64,000 bases of DNA. Source: Parapedobacter koreensis (GTDB lineage Bacteria > Bacteroidota > Bacteroidia > Sphingobacteriales > Sphingobacteriaceae). Below are positions 38,401-46,728 of this stretch, in pieces. Location of the stretch: assembly GCF_900109365.1 (NCBI RefSeq), contig NZ_FNZR01000004.1:62001-126000 (forward strand), in the 5' to 3' direction. The stretch's first letter is position 1; the number at the start of each line of letters is the position of its first letter. The notes beneath the pieces are model-generated. The model was given only the letters and a program-made list of their open reading frames with translations. It did not search any database and was not told the DNA's origin. The translations under genes and the position numbers were made by a program.

Positions 38401-38596
38401 GTAGCGGGGTGCCTGAAGCATCAATAACGCGCCCGGCGATTGTTTGCTGGGCGGGTGCAGTGGTAACCGGGCGGACGGCAATCTCCGGTGCCGAAGCCGG
38501 GCGGGCGTAGCTGACAGGGAAGATGGCCGAAGCCATGACCCACGCCGTTGCAACGCCCAAGCGTGAACATTGAAGGGGTGAAAAGGTTCTTTTCAT
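35462..38596 (-). CDS. SusC/RagA-type TonB-dependent outer-membrane transporter 3
   Basis: A 1044-residue SusC-type importer. I used the ATG at 38596 (MKRTFSPL); another in-frame ATG lies 6 bases upstream and a longer frame lacks signal character. Signal peptide about 1-30, then a carboxypeptidase-regulatory-like domain (TIAGRVIDASGTPLPSA), DEVVVVGYG (129-137), plug with LYVVDGI and SISVLKDAASAAIYGARGANGVV, and a barrel ending in NLNF. It resembles the classical Sus type more than transporters 1 and 2. The partner gene follows after 10 bp. No glycosidase is adjacent. Confidence 0.95.
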   Translation of the reverse strand: MKRTFSPLQCSRLGVATAWVMASAIFPVSYARPASAPEIAVRPVTTAPAQQTIAGRVIDASGTPLPSATVSIKNTSTQVRTDGDGRFSITAASPNAVLVVNYIGYEPLEVPASATFMTITLSERQTALDEVVVVGYGTQKRSDLTGAIATIDASEVNRGINQTVSHALQGQAPGVTVVQNSGEPGAGVEIRIRGAGSINDNSPLYVVDGIIGSIGNLNPADVESISVLKDAASAAIYGARGANGVVIVTTKKGTRNQKTTISLNTNQGIQQVWKKPESLSAEQMVLIHTEALTNDGTPASESIWDYYNNPQNSVTRTNWFDEVFRTAYNSTQDLSFAGGTDRSNFLFSLGNTNNNGVVNGTYYKRFNVRINSQHELFKNFSVGENIMLAVTTSKVAEFRGAYDGVLSSAYFNMRNIPVWQDEANEIYGAPSGDFPNPVASLDSRDNRNRGTDIRGNFYGEYKLLDFITLKSDFAYSFGQSKNKSFVAIAQNGGRGLNQNSLSEYFSNNDTWIWNNTVSWDKQLGGHHLSGIAGMSLERGKNEWTSSGTAQQFSIQDPNLRYFDNAGSFPNNVGGSADDYSLMSYFGRLSYAYGDRYLFTANIRRDGSSKFGPNNRWGTFPSVSAGWRLSNETFFESLRPIINEFKIRGSWGQLGNDKISNYQYYSTISSVGSPTLNGNIFTAVAQNRLSNQSIKWEVTSQTDVGVDIGLLDNRLSLAFDYYDKLTEDILVRVPLLASYGVSTAPFVNAGEVSNKGFEVSASYSSANNKDFTYRITGNVGHVKNELVSMGVSGSNALFLSNYKNTNVGRMAEGEPLGHFYVLHALGLFQSEAEVAAYTNAAGNPIQPNAQPGDIKFEDINGDGVISADDRTIAGDSFPSLTYSANFAASYKGFDFDMMWIGSSGNEIFNGLTLGGKLMQGTSYNNGTDILNRWTPSNTGTDVPRVSVRDLNNNRAYSTFFIEDGSFLRMKYASLGYTFQNGRFLGDRISRLRLFFTAQNLITITDYSGFDPEVGADSGTSGNMYGVDRGTYPQAKSFIFGVNLNF

Positions 38597-38796
38597 ATGC
38601 ATGAGATTAAAAAATAGTCGACTGATGCCTGACAACGATGCACGACCCATTTGATGCTATCAATAAATTGTGGTAACGCGGGCTGTTAAGGTGATTATCC
38701 GTTCACTTACTGTGTGTTAATTGCTGCCAAAAGTAAATGTGGCATGTGAAGTGGACATGCTATCAACATAAAATAATTGTGAAGTTGAATGAGAAA

Positions 38797-38860
38797 ATTA
38801 CTCGTCCCGCAGGCTGTCGACCGGATTGGCCAGGGCTGCCCGGATGGCTTGTCCGCTCAC
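38797..38860. repeat. 64-bp direct repeat, copy A
   Basis: Identical over all 64 bases to 41255-41318. It covers the last codons of the permease gene 38798-41191 (C-terminus ending ANPVDSLRDE). Immediately beyond it the two genes differ at many third codon positions, so the identity is sharper than protein conservation alone would require. Confidence 0.85.
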
Positions 38861-41191
38861 GGTAAGTAATGCGACGATGATTGCGGCGAGCCCCGCCACC
38901 GCAAATACCCACCACGAGAGGGTAATGCGGTAGGCAAAATCGGCCAGCCATTGCTCCATCGCCCAATAGGCAATGGGCGAAGCGATGGCGATGGCGACCA
39001 GCACCGACTTGACAAAATCTTTGGAGAGCAGGCCTGCAATACCCGATACCGTGGCCCCGAGCACCTTGCGGATACCGATTTCTTTGTGCCGCCGCTCGGC
39101 GCTGAAAGCAGCCAATCCGTACAGACCCAGGCACGACACCAATAGGGCGAGTACGGAAAATCCGGCAATCAAGGTAGCGGCCTGGTAATCCTCACGGTAT
39201 ACCTGCTCAAATTCTTCGCTCACAAACTGGTAATCGAACGGCTCATCGGGCAGGTGCGTATTGAACACCTGCGCAGCTGCGGTAAGGGCTTCGGCTTGCC
39301 GCCCGGGAACGCTCTTTACCGAAAAGGAGTTGGCGTACCACGGGTTGTTGCCAAATATCACGGCACCGATTTTTTCACGGACACTCAAATAATGGAAATC
39401 AGCGACTACGCCGATAATCCGGCCCACTACGGTGTCTGAACCCAGCGAAAGGCGCTGGCCGATGACGGGCTCGCGGATGCCCAGTTGATGGACGGCGGTC
39501 TCGTTGAGCACGTAATTGTGCTCGTCTTCGCGGCTATCCGGCAGAAACCACCGCCCGGCCGTTACCTCAAGCTGGTAAAATCCGTCCAACGTGGATCCGA
39601 TGGGGAAGAAAGTGAGCGGATAGACCTTGTTTTCGTCGCGGCCATCCCAGTCAAAACCACTCCATTCATTGCGCATATCCACTACGTCAACGCCGGAATT
39701 GACGGCGGCATCTGCGATACTGCTGTGGGAGAGCAACTCTTGCCTGACGTTTTCGAAATAGGCACGCTTTGCCTCCATGCTGAGGTCCCGACTGGGGCGA
39801 AATAGGAAACTAAATACCTGTGATTTGTCGTACTGGTCGTATTGCCTATCGATGAATCGCATCTGCTGGTAAATGACCAGGGTGCCTGCTATGAGGGCTA
39901 CCGAGATGGAAAACTGAACGACCACCAGGGCCTTGCGCAACAAACTGTCTTTAACAGGGCCAAAGCTGTGCCCGCGCAAGGCGGCGATGGGCCGGAAGGC
40001 CGATAATAACAGGGCAGGGTAGATGCTGGCCATCACGAGCGTGGCCAATAAGGTGCCGCCGTACAGTGTCCACAGCGATGGGTCGGCCAGCGACAGGACG
40101 AAGGAAAGACTGGTGAGCTGATTGAAAAACGGCAGGAACGCCCAGGTAAGCAACAACGCGATGAGCAAGGCGATGGTGGCCAAGAGCACGGTTTCCATGA
40201 CGAACTGCGCGAACAGGTGCCGCCGCTCGGCGCCAACGATTTTCTTGATGCTGATTTCCTTGACGCGTACGGTGGCCTTGGCCGTGGTGAGGTTGACATA
40301 GTTGATGCAGGCCACGACGAGAAGGAGGACGCCGAGCAACAGCAGTACGCCGGTCATCGGCCGGTTGCCATGCCGGAGGTCTGTAAAATCGAGGTCATTT
40401 TCGAAATGCAGGTCGCTCAGCGCCCGCAGGCTCAACGTGTCGCTTTCGCGCCAATGCTCGGGTGCCGTGGCCACGACCCGTTGGACGACCCCATCGGGCG
40501 ACGCACCGGGGGCGAGCTTGATATACGTGCTATAGGTATTGAAGTCGTCTTGGAAGTCTCTTGTGCGCCAGAGGGGATCGGTATGCCGCGCGGCTACGGG
40601 TAAGTAGACGCTGTAGTGGAAGCTGGAATTCGTTGGCGGATCTGTGATGATGCCCTGTACGGTATACGCCGTGCCGTCTACGAGCAGTGTCTTGCCCACG
40701 GCACCTTCGATTTTGCCCATATACTTGATGGCTGCGGATGCCGTGAGGATGAGGCTATGCGGATGGTTACGGAAGGGCTGGGGCCTCCCGGCGAGAAAAT
40801 CGTAATGGAAAACAGCGAACCAATGGGCATCTACATAGGCGGCGGCCTTTTCTTTGAGAAGCTGATCGGCATTGCCGATACTGGGTAGCACGCCGGTAAT
40901 GGGGCGCATGCGGGTGAAAGCTTGCACATCGGATAGCTGACCGAGGATTCCTTCGCCCCACGTGTAGGGTGTGCTGGCACTGGTGGTGCCTGCCCGTTTA
41001 GCATGCGATGTCAGCCGGTAAATCCGATCGGCATCGGGATGGTAGCGATCAAAGCTGTATTCGTTTTTGACCCATAGGAAGATGAAAAATGCAGCCGTCA
41101 TCCCCACAGCCAGGCCACTCAAATGGATGACGCTGTTCGTTCGTTGGCGCAAGATGGTGCGCCAGGCCGTTTTTAAGTGGTTTTTGATCAT
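38798..41191 (-). CDS. FtsX/MacB-type ABC transporter permease A
   Basis: A 797-residue inner-membrane permease with two FtsX domains. N-terminal TM (about 21-41), a MacB-type periplasmic domain (about 50-265), three TM helices near 280-400 with the coupling motif VKEISIKKIVGA, a second periplasmic domain, and three C-terminal TMs with HKEIGIRKVLGA. The usual E-x-G-I-R-K coupling signature implies an ATPase partner, but none is encoded here. It lies 64 bp downstream of permease B on the same strand. Members of this family form mechanotransmission-type exporters or antibiotic-sensing complexes. Confidence 0.92.
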   Translation of the reverse strand: MIKNHLKTAWRTILRQRTNSVIHLSGLAVGMTAAFFIFLWVKNEYSFDRYHPDADRIYRLTSHAKRAGTTSASTPYTWGEGILGQLSDVQAFTRMRPITGVLPSIGNADQLLKEKAAAYVDAHWFAVFHYDFLAGRPQPFRNHPHSLILTASAAIKYMGKIEGAVGKTLLVDGTAYTVQGIITDPPTNSSFHYSVYLPVAARHTDPLWRTRDFQDDFNTYSTYIKLAPGASPDGVVQRVVATAPEHWRESDTLSLRALSDLHFENDLDFTDLRHGNRPMTGVLLLLGVLLLVVACINYVNLTTAKATVRVKEISIKKIVGAERRHLFAQFVMETVLLATIALLIALLLTWAFLPFFNQLTSLSFVLSLADPSLWTLYGGTLLATLVMASIYPALLLSAFRPIAALRGHSFGPVKDSLLRKALVVVQFSISVALIAGTLVIYQQMRFIDRQYDQYDKSQVFSFLFRPSRDLSMEAKRAYFENVRQELLSHSSIADAAVNSGVDVVDMRNEWSGFDWDGRDENKVYPLTFFPIGSTLDGFYQLEVTAGRWFLPDSREDEHNYVLNETAVHQLGIREPVIGQRLSLGSDTVVGRIIGVVADFHYLSVREKIGAVIFGNNPWYANSFSVKSVPGRQAEALTAAAQVFNTHLPDEPFDYQFVSEEFEQVYREDYQAATLIAGFSVLALLVSCLGLYGLAAFSAERRHKEIGIRKVLGATVSGIAGLLSKDFVKSVLVAIAIASPIAYWAMEQWLADFAYRITLSWWVFAVAGLAAIIVALLTVSGQAIRAALANPVDSLRDE

Positions 41192-41254
41192 TTTTTTACG
41201 CTAAAATCATTCATCTCGCTATGAATCGATCCCGATATACATCGGTATATCCCC

Positions 41255-41318
41255 ATTACTCGTCCCGCAGGCTGTCGACCGGATTGGCCAGGGCTGCCCG
41301 GATGGCTTGTCCGCTCAC
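41255..41318. repeat. 64-bp direct repeat, copy B
   Basis: Perfect copy of 38797-38860, at the 3' end of the permease B gene. Just outside the gene, at 41234-41251, a 7-bp inverted repeat (gatatac/gtatatc, loop atcg) lies between the two permease genes. Confidence 0.85.
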
Positions 41319-43664
41319 CGTGAGCAATGCGATGATAATCGCAAGGAGTCCAGCTCCGGCAAATATCCACCACGCTATGTCAATGCGGTAAGCGAAATTT
41401 TGCAACCACGTGCTTACCGCCCACCAGGCAAGCGGGACGGCGATGAGGATGGCCACCAGGACAAGCTTGACGAAACCCGTAGACAGCAGCCGGACAATGC
41501 TGCCCACCGAAGCGCCCAGCACTTTGCGGATACCGATCTCTTTGACGCGTTGCTCAGCGGTAAACGAGGCCAACCCAAATAATCCCAAACAGGAAATAAA
41601 GATGGATAGCGCAGTAAGTATACCGACGATTTCGCTTACGGTGCTGTCTGAGCGGTAAAGCTCGGCAAAATGGTCGTCGAGAAACTGGTATTCGAAATCC
41701 CGTTCCGGTACGAGTTTATTCCACGTCGATTGGATGTGGGCGATGGCGTCGGATGCCCGCGCGCCATTGATTTTGACGGATAGCTCTGAAAACCCCCAGT
41801 CGCGTTGGTTGAACAAACACAGGGTTTCGATTTTGTGGTGGAGTGAATTGAAGTTGAAGTCTTTGGCAATGCCTACGATTTGGGCGGTGGAATCTACGCC
41901 ACCGAAGCCAAAATGCCTGCCCAGCAACGATTCGACGGGTTTGCCGGGGTAGTCTTTCAAGAGCTCCTTGGCCAATGTCTCGTTGATGATAAATGCCTTG
42001 CCGTTGTCCGAAGCGTAGTCTTGATGAAAATCACGCCCGGCTATGAGTTGAATCTGGTAGACGTTCAGGAAATCGGGGTCGACGATGATTTGGGAAGATG
42101 CCAGCTCCCGCACGGGACCCTCACCATGGAATCTTACCCCAGTCTGGTGCAGGTTGTTGCCCAGGCGTTGCTGCGAGGCGGTGACTTGCGTAATCAACGC
42201 GTTGCTGAGCAATTGCTGCTTGAGCGCCTCGTATTTGGGGTATGACTTGTCGTCCAATGGCACCGTCACAATCTGTTCGCGGGTAAACCCGGGATCGCTG
42301 CGCTGCATGTAGCGTAGCTGCTGGGTAGCAAATAAGGTGGCGATGATGAGAAAGATGGCGCTGGAAAATTGCACCACCACCAGCACATTCCGGAATCCGA
42401 ATTTTTTCCGTCCGGTTTCTGGGGATCCCTTGAGCACCTTGGTCGGCTGGAAGCTGGATAGGTAGGCTGCCGGATAGAGGCCGGATAATATCCCCACGAC
42501 AACGGTTCCTGCCGCCACCAACAGCAGAAAACCCGGACGGCTCCATAGCGGCATACCAATTTGCCGCTGGCTAAGCTGATTGACATAAGGGAGGAGCAAC
42601 GCCACGAAAGCGAGGGATAATAGCAGTGCAAGGAAGCTCAATAAGACCGACTCGCCGATAAATTGCAGGTACAATTGCGGCCGCTTTGCGCCTGCGGCTT
42701 TGCGCACGCCGATTTCTTTGGCGCGGGACGCAGCCTTGGCCGAAGAAAGGTTGACGAAATTGATGGCCGCGATGACCAGTACAATGATGGCAATGAACGA
42801 AAATATGGAGGTATAATTGCCATCGAACTTGGCGTGGTTGAGGTAATCGTGCGTGATATCCGCGGAGCGGGCGTGCACGTCTTGCAGTGGCTGTAAAAAG
42901 AGTTCGTAGGCCTTGGCCTGTTCTTCATTCATGTGGGCCTGCAGGTAGGCAGGGAATTTTTTTTCCAGCGCAGCGATGTCGGTGCCTGCGGCAAGCTCCA
43001 GGTACGTCGTCAGCCAATTGCCGCCCCAGTTGCCCATGAGTCTTGGATCAGCAAAGGTATTGAACGAAATGAGCCCGTCAAATTGCAGGTGGGAATTGGC
43101 AGGCATATTTTCCAGGATGCCGGTGACGGTAAGGAGCAGGGTGTCCTGTCCGTAGTGGGCAATGGTCTTGCCAAGGGCATCGTCAGCTCCAAAAAGCAAC
43201 TGCGCGCTGCGTTCGGTAAGGACGAGGCTATTCGGCTCATGCAAAGCCGTGGTCCGGTCCCCGCTGACGAGCTGGAAATCAAAAAGCTCAAAAAATGTCG
43301 AATCGGCCCATGCCGAATGGGCCAGCGTGACGCGCTTTTCCCCGAATTGAAGGGGTAGCTTGCCATTGGGCCTGACCCGCGTGAAATTGATGACTTCGGG
43401 AAATTCCTGCTGCAGCGTGGGTCCCATCGGGAACATCGACAAGGCCACGTTTTGCGGGGCAACCATGCCCTCGAATTTCTGCACCTCATTCAGCCGGTAA
43501 ATATTTTTGGTATGAAACCCATCAAAGCTTCGTTCGTACGATACGAATAGCATGATGACGATACAAACGGCCATGCCGGTGGCCAGTCCGGTCATGTTGA
43601 TCAGCGAATAAAGTTTGTTTTTCTTTAGGTTTCGCCAAGCGATTTTGAGGTAGTTTCGCAGCAT
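41256..43664 (-). CDS. FtsX/MacB-type ABC transporter permease B
   Basis: An 802-residue paralogue of permease A with the same two-FtsX-domain layout: first TM about 18-40, MacB-like periplasmic domain, AKEIGVRKAAGAKRPQL before the first TM group's second helix, a second periplasmic domain, and VKEIGIRKVLGASVGSI before the last TM group. It ends in the same SGQAIRAALANPVDSLRDE. First gene of the minus-strand pair, reading away from the regulatory region at 43665-43956 that it shares with the LytS/LytTR operon. No ATPase gene is adjacent. Confidence 0.92.
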   Translation of the reverse strand: MLRNYLKIAWRNLKKNKLYSLINMTGLATGMAVCIVIMLFVSYERSFDGFHTKNIYRLNEVQKFEGMVAPQNVALSMFPMGPTLQQEFPEVINFTRVRPNGKLPLQFGEKRVTLAHSAWADSTFFELFDFQLVSGDRTTALHEPNSLVLTERSAQLLFGADDALGKTIAHYGQDTLLLTVTGILENMPANSHLQFDGLISFNTFADPRLMGNWGGNWLTTYLELAAGTDIAALEKKFPAYLQAHMNEEQAKAYELFLQPLQDVHARSADITHDYLNHAKFDGNYTSIFSFIAIIVLVIAAINFVNLSSAKAASRAKEIGVRKAAGAKRPQLYLQFIGESVLLSFLALLLSLAFVALLLPYVNQLSQRQIGMPLWSRPGFLLLVAAGTVVVGILSGLYPAAYLSSFQPTKVLKGSPETGRKKFGFRNVLVVVQFSSAIFLIIATLFATQQLRYMQRSDPGFTREQIVTVPLDDKSYPKYEALKQQLLSNALITQVTASQQRLGNNLHQTGVRFHGEGPVRELASSQIIVDPDFLNVYQIQLIAGRDFHQDYASDNGKAFIINETLAKELLKDYPGKPVESLLGRHFGFGGVDSTAQIVGIAKDFNFNSLHHKIETLCLFNQRDWGFSELSVKINGARASDAIAHIQSTWNKLVPERDFEYQFLDDHFAELYRSDSTVSEIVGILTALSIFISCLGLFGLASFTAEQRVKEIGIRKVLGASVGSIVRLLSTGFVKLVLVAILIAVPLAWWAVSTWLQNFAYRIDIAWWIFAGAGLLAIIIALLTVSGQAIRAALANPVDSLRDE

Positions 43665-43956
43665 AACTTTATTTTTTAATGGTCTGCCAGACTTTATTTG
43701 AAATGCTAAAGCACTTATAAGGCCAAAATTTCAATCTATTGATAATAAGTGTGGTAATAAGATTTTAATAACGTAAATGTCCGATATCGGACACCTATTT
43801 GTTCAGTATCGGACAGTGGGGCCAGGCTGCCGCATTTGCTGCTCCATTGGTCTATTATTTTGGTCGTTGGTCTACTATTTTTCGGTGTTGCTTCGCATAG
43901 GCGTAATATTGCTAAGGATTAATTAATTCGTATTGTTTTATGTAAAAAGTCATGTG
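43665..43956. promoter_or_regulatory. Divergent control region with paired repeats
   Basis: 292 bp between permease B and the secreted-protein/LytS/LytTR operon. It has a perfect 16-bp palindrome, tgtccgatatcggaca (43778-43793), whose right half tatcggaca recurs at 43807-43815, a 22-bp period. A second direct repeat, ttggtctattatttt (43847-43861) and ttggtctactatttt (43867-43881), has a 20-bp period with one mismatch. LytTR regulators are known to bind two direct repeats about two helical turns apart, so these are good candidates for sites of the regulator encoded at 45482. Confidence 0.6.
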
Positions 43957-44415
43957 ATGAACAACAAGACATTCAGGCAAACGTTTTTGAAGCTATTGGC
44001 GCTTGTCACGGTATGTTTCGCCGGATTTGGTTTCACGGCAAAGATGGGATTGGACAGTTATGAGATATACCTCAATAACACGCTCATCTTAAAACAATTT
44101 GTAAACCAGCCGCTGAACCTGCGGAAGCTCCAGCTGGATAAAGCCAAGGAATCGGACCAACTGCGTATCTATTACACACATTGCACCAACAAGGGTGTAG
44201 GCACGGGCAGGCGCATCGTCATCAACGATCAGCAGGGCCATGCATTGAAAACATGGGAGTTTGCGGACGTCAATCATGCAGATGGCGGCATGGTGATAAC
44301 CGTGAAGGCGCTACGCGAACTGGAAAAACGCTATGCAAACCGCCAATTGAGCCTTCATTACCTGACTGACGAGCATCCCCAAGGCGAACTGCTCGCCCGC
44401 GTTGCACTTGAATAA
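43957..44415 (+). CDS. Small secreted protein of a LytS/LytTR operon, unknown function
   Basis: A 152-residue protein with a signal peptide (about 1-27, ending GFGFTA) and a soluble mature part beginning KMGLDSYEIYLNN. It has one Cys pair candidate too few for a structural disulfide and no motif I can name. I chose the ATG at 43957 over an upstream TTG. The histidine kinase gene follows after 29 bp to its ATG, so this periplasmic protein is probably co-expressed with the two-component system and could act as an accessory sensor; that is inference. Confidence 0.7.
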   Translation: MNNKTFRQTFLKLLALVTVCFAGFGFTAKMGLDSYEIYLNNTLILKQFVNQPLNLRKLQLDKAKESDQLRIYYTHCTNKGVGTGRRIVINDQQGHALKTWEFADVNHADGGMVITVKALRELEKRYANRQLSLHYLTDEHPQGELLARVALE

Positions 44416-44444
44416 ACGGGTTTTTTATTCGTAAATTGCAACAT

Positions 44445-45488
44445 ATGGTTGGATCGGCTTTAGCGAATGGTTTCAAAGGTCAGGGGCGCTGGATTTACCT
44501 GGGTTACTGGGTAATGGTGACCCTGATCTTTCTGTATGACCGTACCTACCTGATCGAAAAAGCCGGACTCCCGAATTTTTTTGCCTGCGTGGTGGTGAGG
44601 GTGGCGTTGCTGATTGCGCTGGCATGGGCCAATATCCACTGGCTGATACCGCGTTACCTCTTGCATGGTAAGTACGGGCAATACTTTGCATTGGTGGTTG
44701 CATTGATTGTTGCTTATTTGGTGATACAGAGCCTCTATGACCATTACCTCTTTGGCTACGTGCTGGGGCCCAACCGGAATGTGCGCCTTTCCACCTCGTT
44801 GATTTATAATTTTACCCACACTTCGCTTTACTTGCTTTTGACGGTGGCCTTGAAATTCAGTATGGACTGGTACGAGCAGAAAAAAGTACTGCAGGAGATA
44901 CGCGTGGAAAAATTGCAGGCCGAGGTAAACTATCTCCGTGCGCAGGTAAACCCGCATTTTCTCTTCAATGCACTGAACAATTTATATGCATTGACCATCA
45001 AGAAATCGGATGAGGCACCGGATGTGGTACTGAAACTTTCGGAGTTGATGGAATATATGCTGTATGAAAGCGATGAAGCCTATGTGCCGCTGGAAAAGGA
45101 AATCAACTACCTGAATAATTATCTTGACTTGGAAAAGATCAGGCAAGGAAACCAAGCGGATATTCGTTTGGTGGTAAGCGGCAATGTGGATAAGTGCCAG
45201 ATACCACCTTTTTTGATACTCCCATTGGTAGAAAATGCCTTTAAACATGGCATCAGTAGGGCTGTACGCAATGCATATTTGCATATCCACATTGCTATCG
45301 GTGAGCAGCTCGAAGTGCGGATAGCCAATAATAAAGTCGGCGTCCGGCCGCACCACAGCAACGGTGGTGTCGGCCTGGCTAATTTACGGAAAAGGCTGGA
45401 ACTGCTGTATGCTGGCAATTATGACTTGCACATCGTGGACGGCGCGGATCGGTACGAAGTAACCTTAAAAATCGTACAGCCATGCTAA
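44445..45488 (+). CDS. LytS-type sensor histidine kinase
   Basis: A 347-residue membrane kinase of the LytS/YehU type. Four TM helices (about 16-35, 46-67, 77-100, 118-138 from the start used here) lead to a short coiled coil and the His_kinase domain with VNPHFLFNALNNLYAL, the phosphoacceptor His (residue 171), then an HATPase domain (PPFLILPLVENAFKHGI, NGGVGLANLRKRLELLY). The ATG at 44445 is preferred to a TTG 9 bases upstream. Its end overlaps the response regulator gene by 7 bases, showing translational coupling. Confidence 0.94.
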   Translation: MVGSALANGFKGQGRWIYLGYWVMVTLIFLYDRTYLIEKAGLPNFFACVVVRVALLIALAWANIHWLIPRYLLHGKYGQYFALVVALIVAYLVIQSLYDHYLFGYVLGPNRNVRLSTSLIYNFTHTSLYLLLTVALKFSMDWYEQKKVLQEIRVEKLQAEVNYLRAQVNPHFLFNALNNLYALTIKKSDEAPDVVLKLSELMEYMLYESDEAYVPLEKEINYLNNYLDLEKIRQGNQADIRLVVSGNVDKCQIPPFLILPLVENAFKHGISRAVRNAYLHIHIAIGEQLEVRIANNKVGVRPHHSNGGVGLANLRKRLELLYAGNYDLHIVDGADRYEVTLKIVQPC

Positions 45489-46192
45489 ATTGCGCCATTG
45501 TTGATGACGAACCCCTGGCTCAGGAAATCCTTGCGGGCTACATGGCTTCGCTGGATCGGGTGCAGCTCGTCGGTCGTTTTAGCAATGCCTTTGATGCGCG
45601 GGCATTTTTGGAGGATCATACCGTAGACGTATTGTTTTTGGATATTGAGATGCCGGAAATGAGTGGAATTGATTTTTTGAAATCGCTGCCCCATCCACCC
45701 ATCACGGTATTCACTACGGCTTTCCGTGACTACGCGTTCGAAGGATTTGAATTGGGAGTGATTGATTTTTTGCTGAAACCGATAGCTAAACCCCGTTTTC
45801 TGCTGGCGCTTGAAAAAATCAGGGACTTCTTGTCGCTGAAAACCGAAGATGCCGATTTTGAGCTCAGCCGGGATACGCCGGAATTTATTTTTGTGAAAAG
45901 CGGCGTTCGGCAGATTAAGCTATTTTTTGCGGACGTGACCCACATTCAAGGACTGAAGGACTATGCCATCATCTATGCGGCAAGTGGTAAAATTGTTGTA
46001 AAAGGTTCAATCAAATTTATGCAAAAGCTTTTTCCCAGCCCACGGTTTATACGGGTGCACAAATCATTCCTTGTGGCAATGGACAAGATCAAACGCATCG
46101 AAAAAAATCGCATCATCATCGGCGACCATCAGATACCCATCGGGCGGAACTATAAAGATGAGATGGGAAAAAAGTGTCAGGCCCGCTCATAA
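45482..46192 (+). CDS. LytTR-family response regulator
   Basis: A 236-residue DNA-binding response regulator. The receiver domain has D8/D9, the phosphoacceptor D54 (FLDIEMPEMSG), T79 and K99 (LLKP). The LytTR DNA-binding domain fills about 128-230 (IFVKSGVRQIKLFF...RFIRVHKSFLVAMDKI...IPIGRNYKDE). It is the partner of the kinase overlapping it by 7 bases. Targets likely include the divergent permease genes and its own operon, given the paired repeats at 43778-43881. Its 3' end overlaps the convergent DUF5655-type gene by 16 bases. Confidence 0.95.
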   Translation: MLNCAIVDDEPLAQEILAGYMASLDRVQLVGRFSNAFDARAFLEDHTVDVLFLDIEMPEMSGIDFLKSLPHPPITVFTTAFRDYAFEGFELGVIDFLLKPIAKPRFLLALEKIRDFLSLKTEDADFELSRDTPEFIFVKSGVRQIKLFFADVTHIQGLKDYAIIYAASGKIVVKGSIKFMQKLFPSPRFIRVHKSFLVAMDKIKRIEKNRIIIGDHQIPIGRNYKDEMGKKCQARS

Positions 46193-46728
46193 GCCGTCTT
46201 CAGCCAATGGAGCGTCTCTTGATCGATGTCTTCCGCCGAGTGGAGGTTGATCTTATGCGAACACATGGCGTTGGCAGTTGCAATGGCCTCCAACTTTCCC
46301 TGGGCTGGTTCTCCCTTGAGATTCAGGCCGATTTCAAACCGGGTCTTGGTGGCTGGTTGGAGGATGGCAAATTGTTTCTTGCGCCGCAGGCTTACGTAGG
46401 CGTTCTTTGGAGCGATTTCCACGTCGTTGCCAAATCCGTTGATTTCACTGATTAACCGGTCATACAAAGGGCGGAGGTGTTCTTTTCCCTGGTATTGTTT
46501 TTGGATCAGTTCATCTTTATCATCCACGGAGGCTGCATCTGTCGCCCGTGCCTTCAGTGCCACAAAATTGGCAAACCCGTGGGTGAAGCCATGTTGTTCT
46601 TTCAGGAATTTGACGATTTGCCCATGTTTCTCGAAATTTTCTTGCTTTACGAGCGCTATCCAGTACTCGAAAGCCTTTCCTGTATGCTTGTACAGGTTTT
46701 CCATCATTGTTTTTTCGGCCTGTTCCAT
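46177..46728 (-). CDS. DUF4287/DUF5655-type protein
   Basis: A 183-residue soluble protein. The N-terminal part (about 5-60) matches the DUF4287 pattern (NLYKHTGKAFEYWIALV...HGFTHGFANFVAL), and the C-terminal half (RPLYDRLISEINGFGNDVEIAPKNAYVSLRRKKQFA) matches DUF5655, a domain of unknown function. I used the ATG at 46728, which overlaps the upstream DinB-type stop codon (TAATG), so the two genes are translationally coupled. The 3' end overlaps the LytTR gene on the other strand by 16 bases. Confidence 0.8.
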   Translation of the reverse strand: MEQAEKTMMENLYKHTGKAFEYWIALVKQENFEKHGQIVKFLKEQHGFTHGFANFVALKARATDAASVDDKDELIQKQYQGKEHLRPLYDRLISEINGFGNDVEIAPKNAYVSLRRKKQFAILQPATKTRFEIGLNLKGEPAQGKLEAIATANAMCSHKINLHSAEDIDQETLHWLKTAYERA

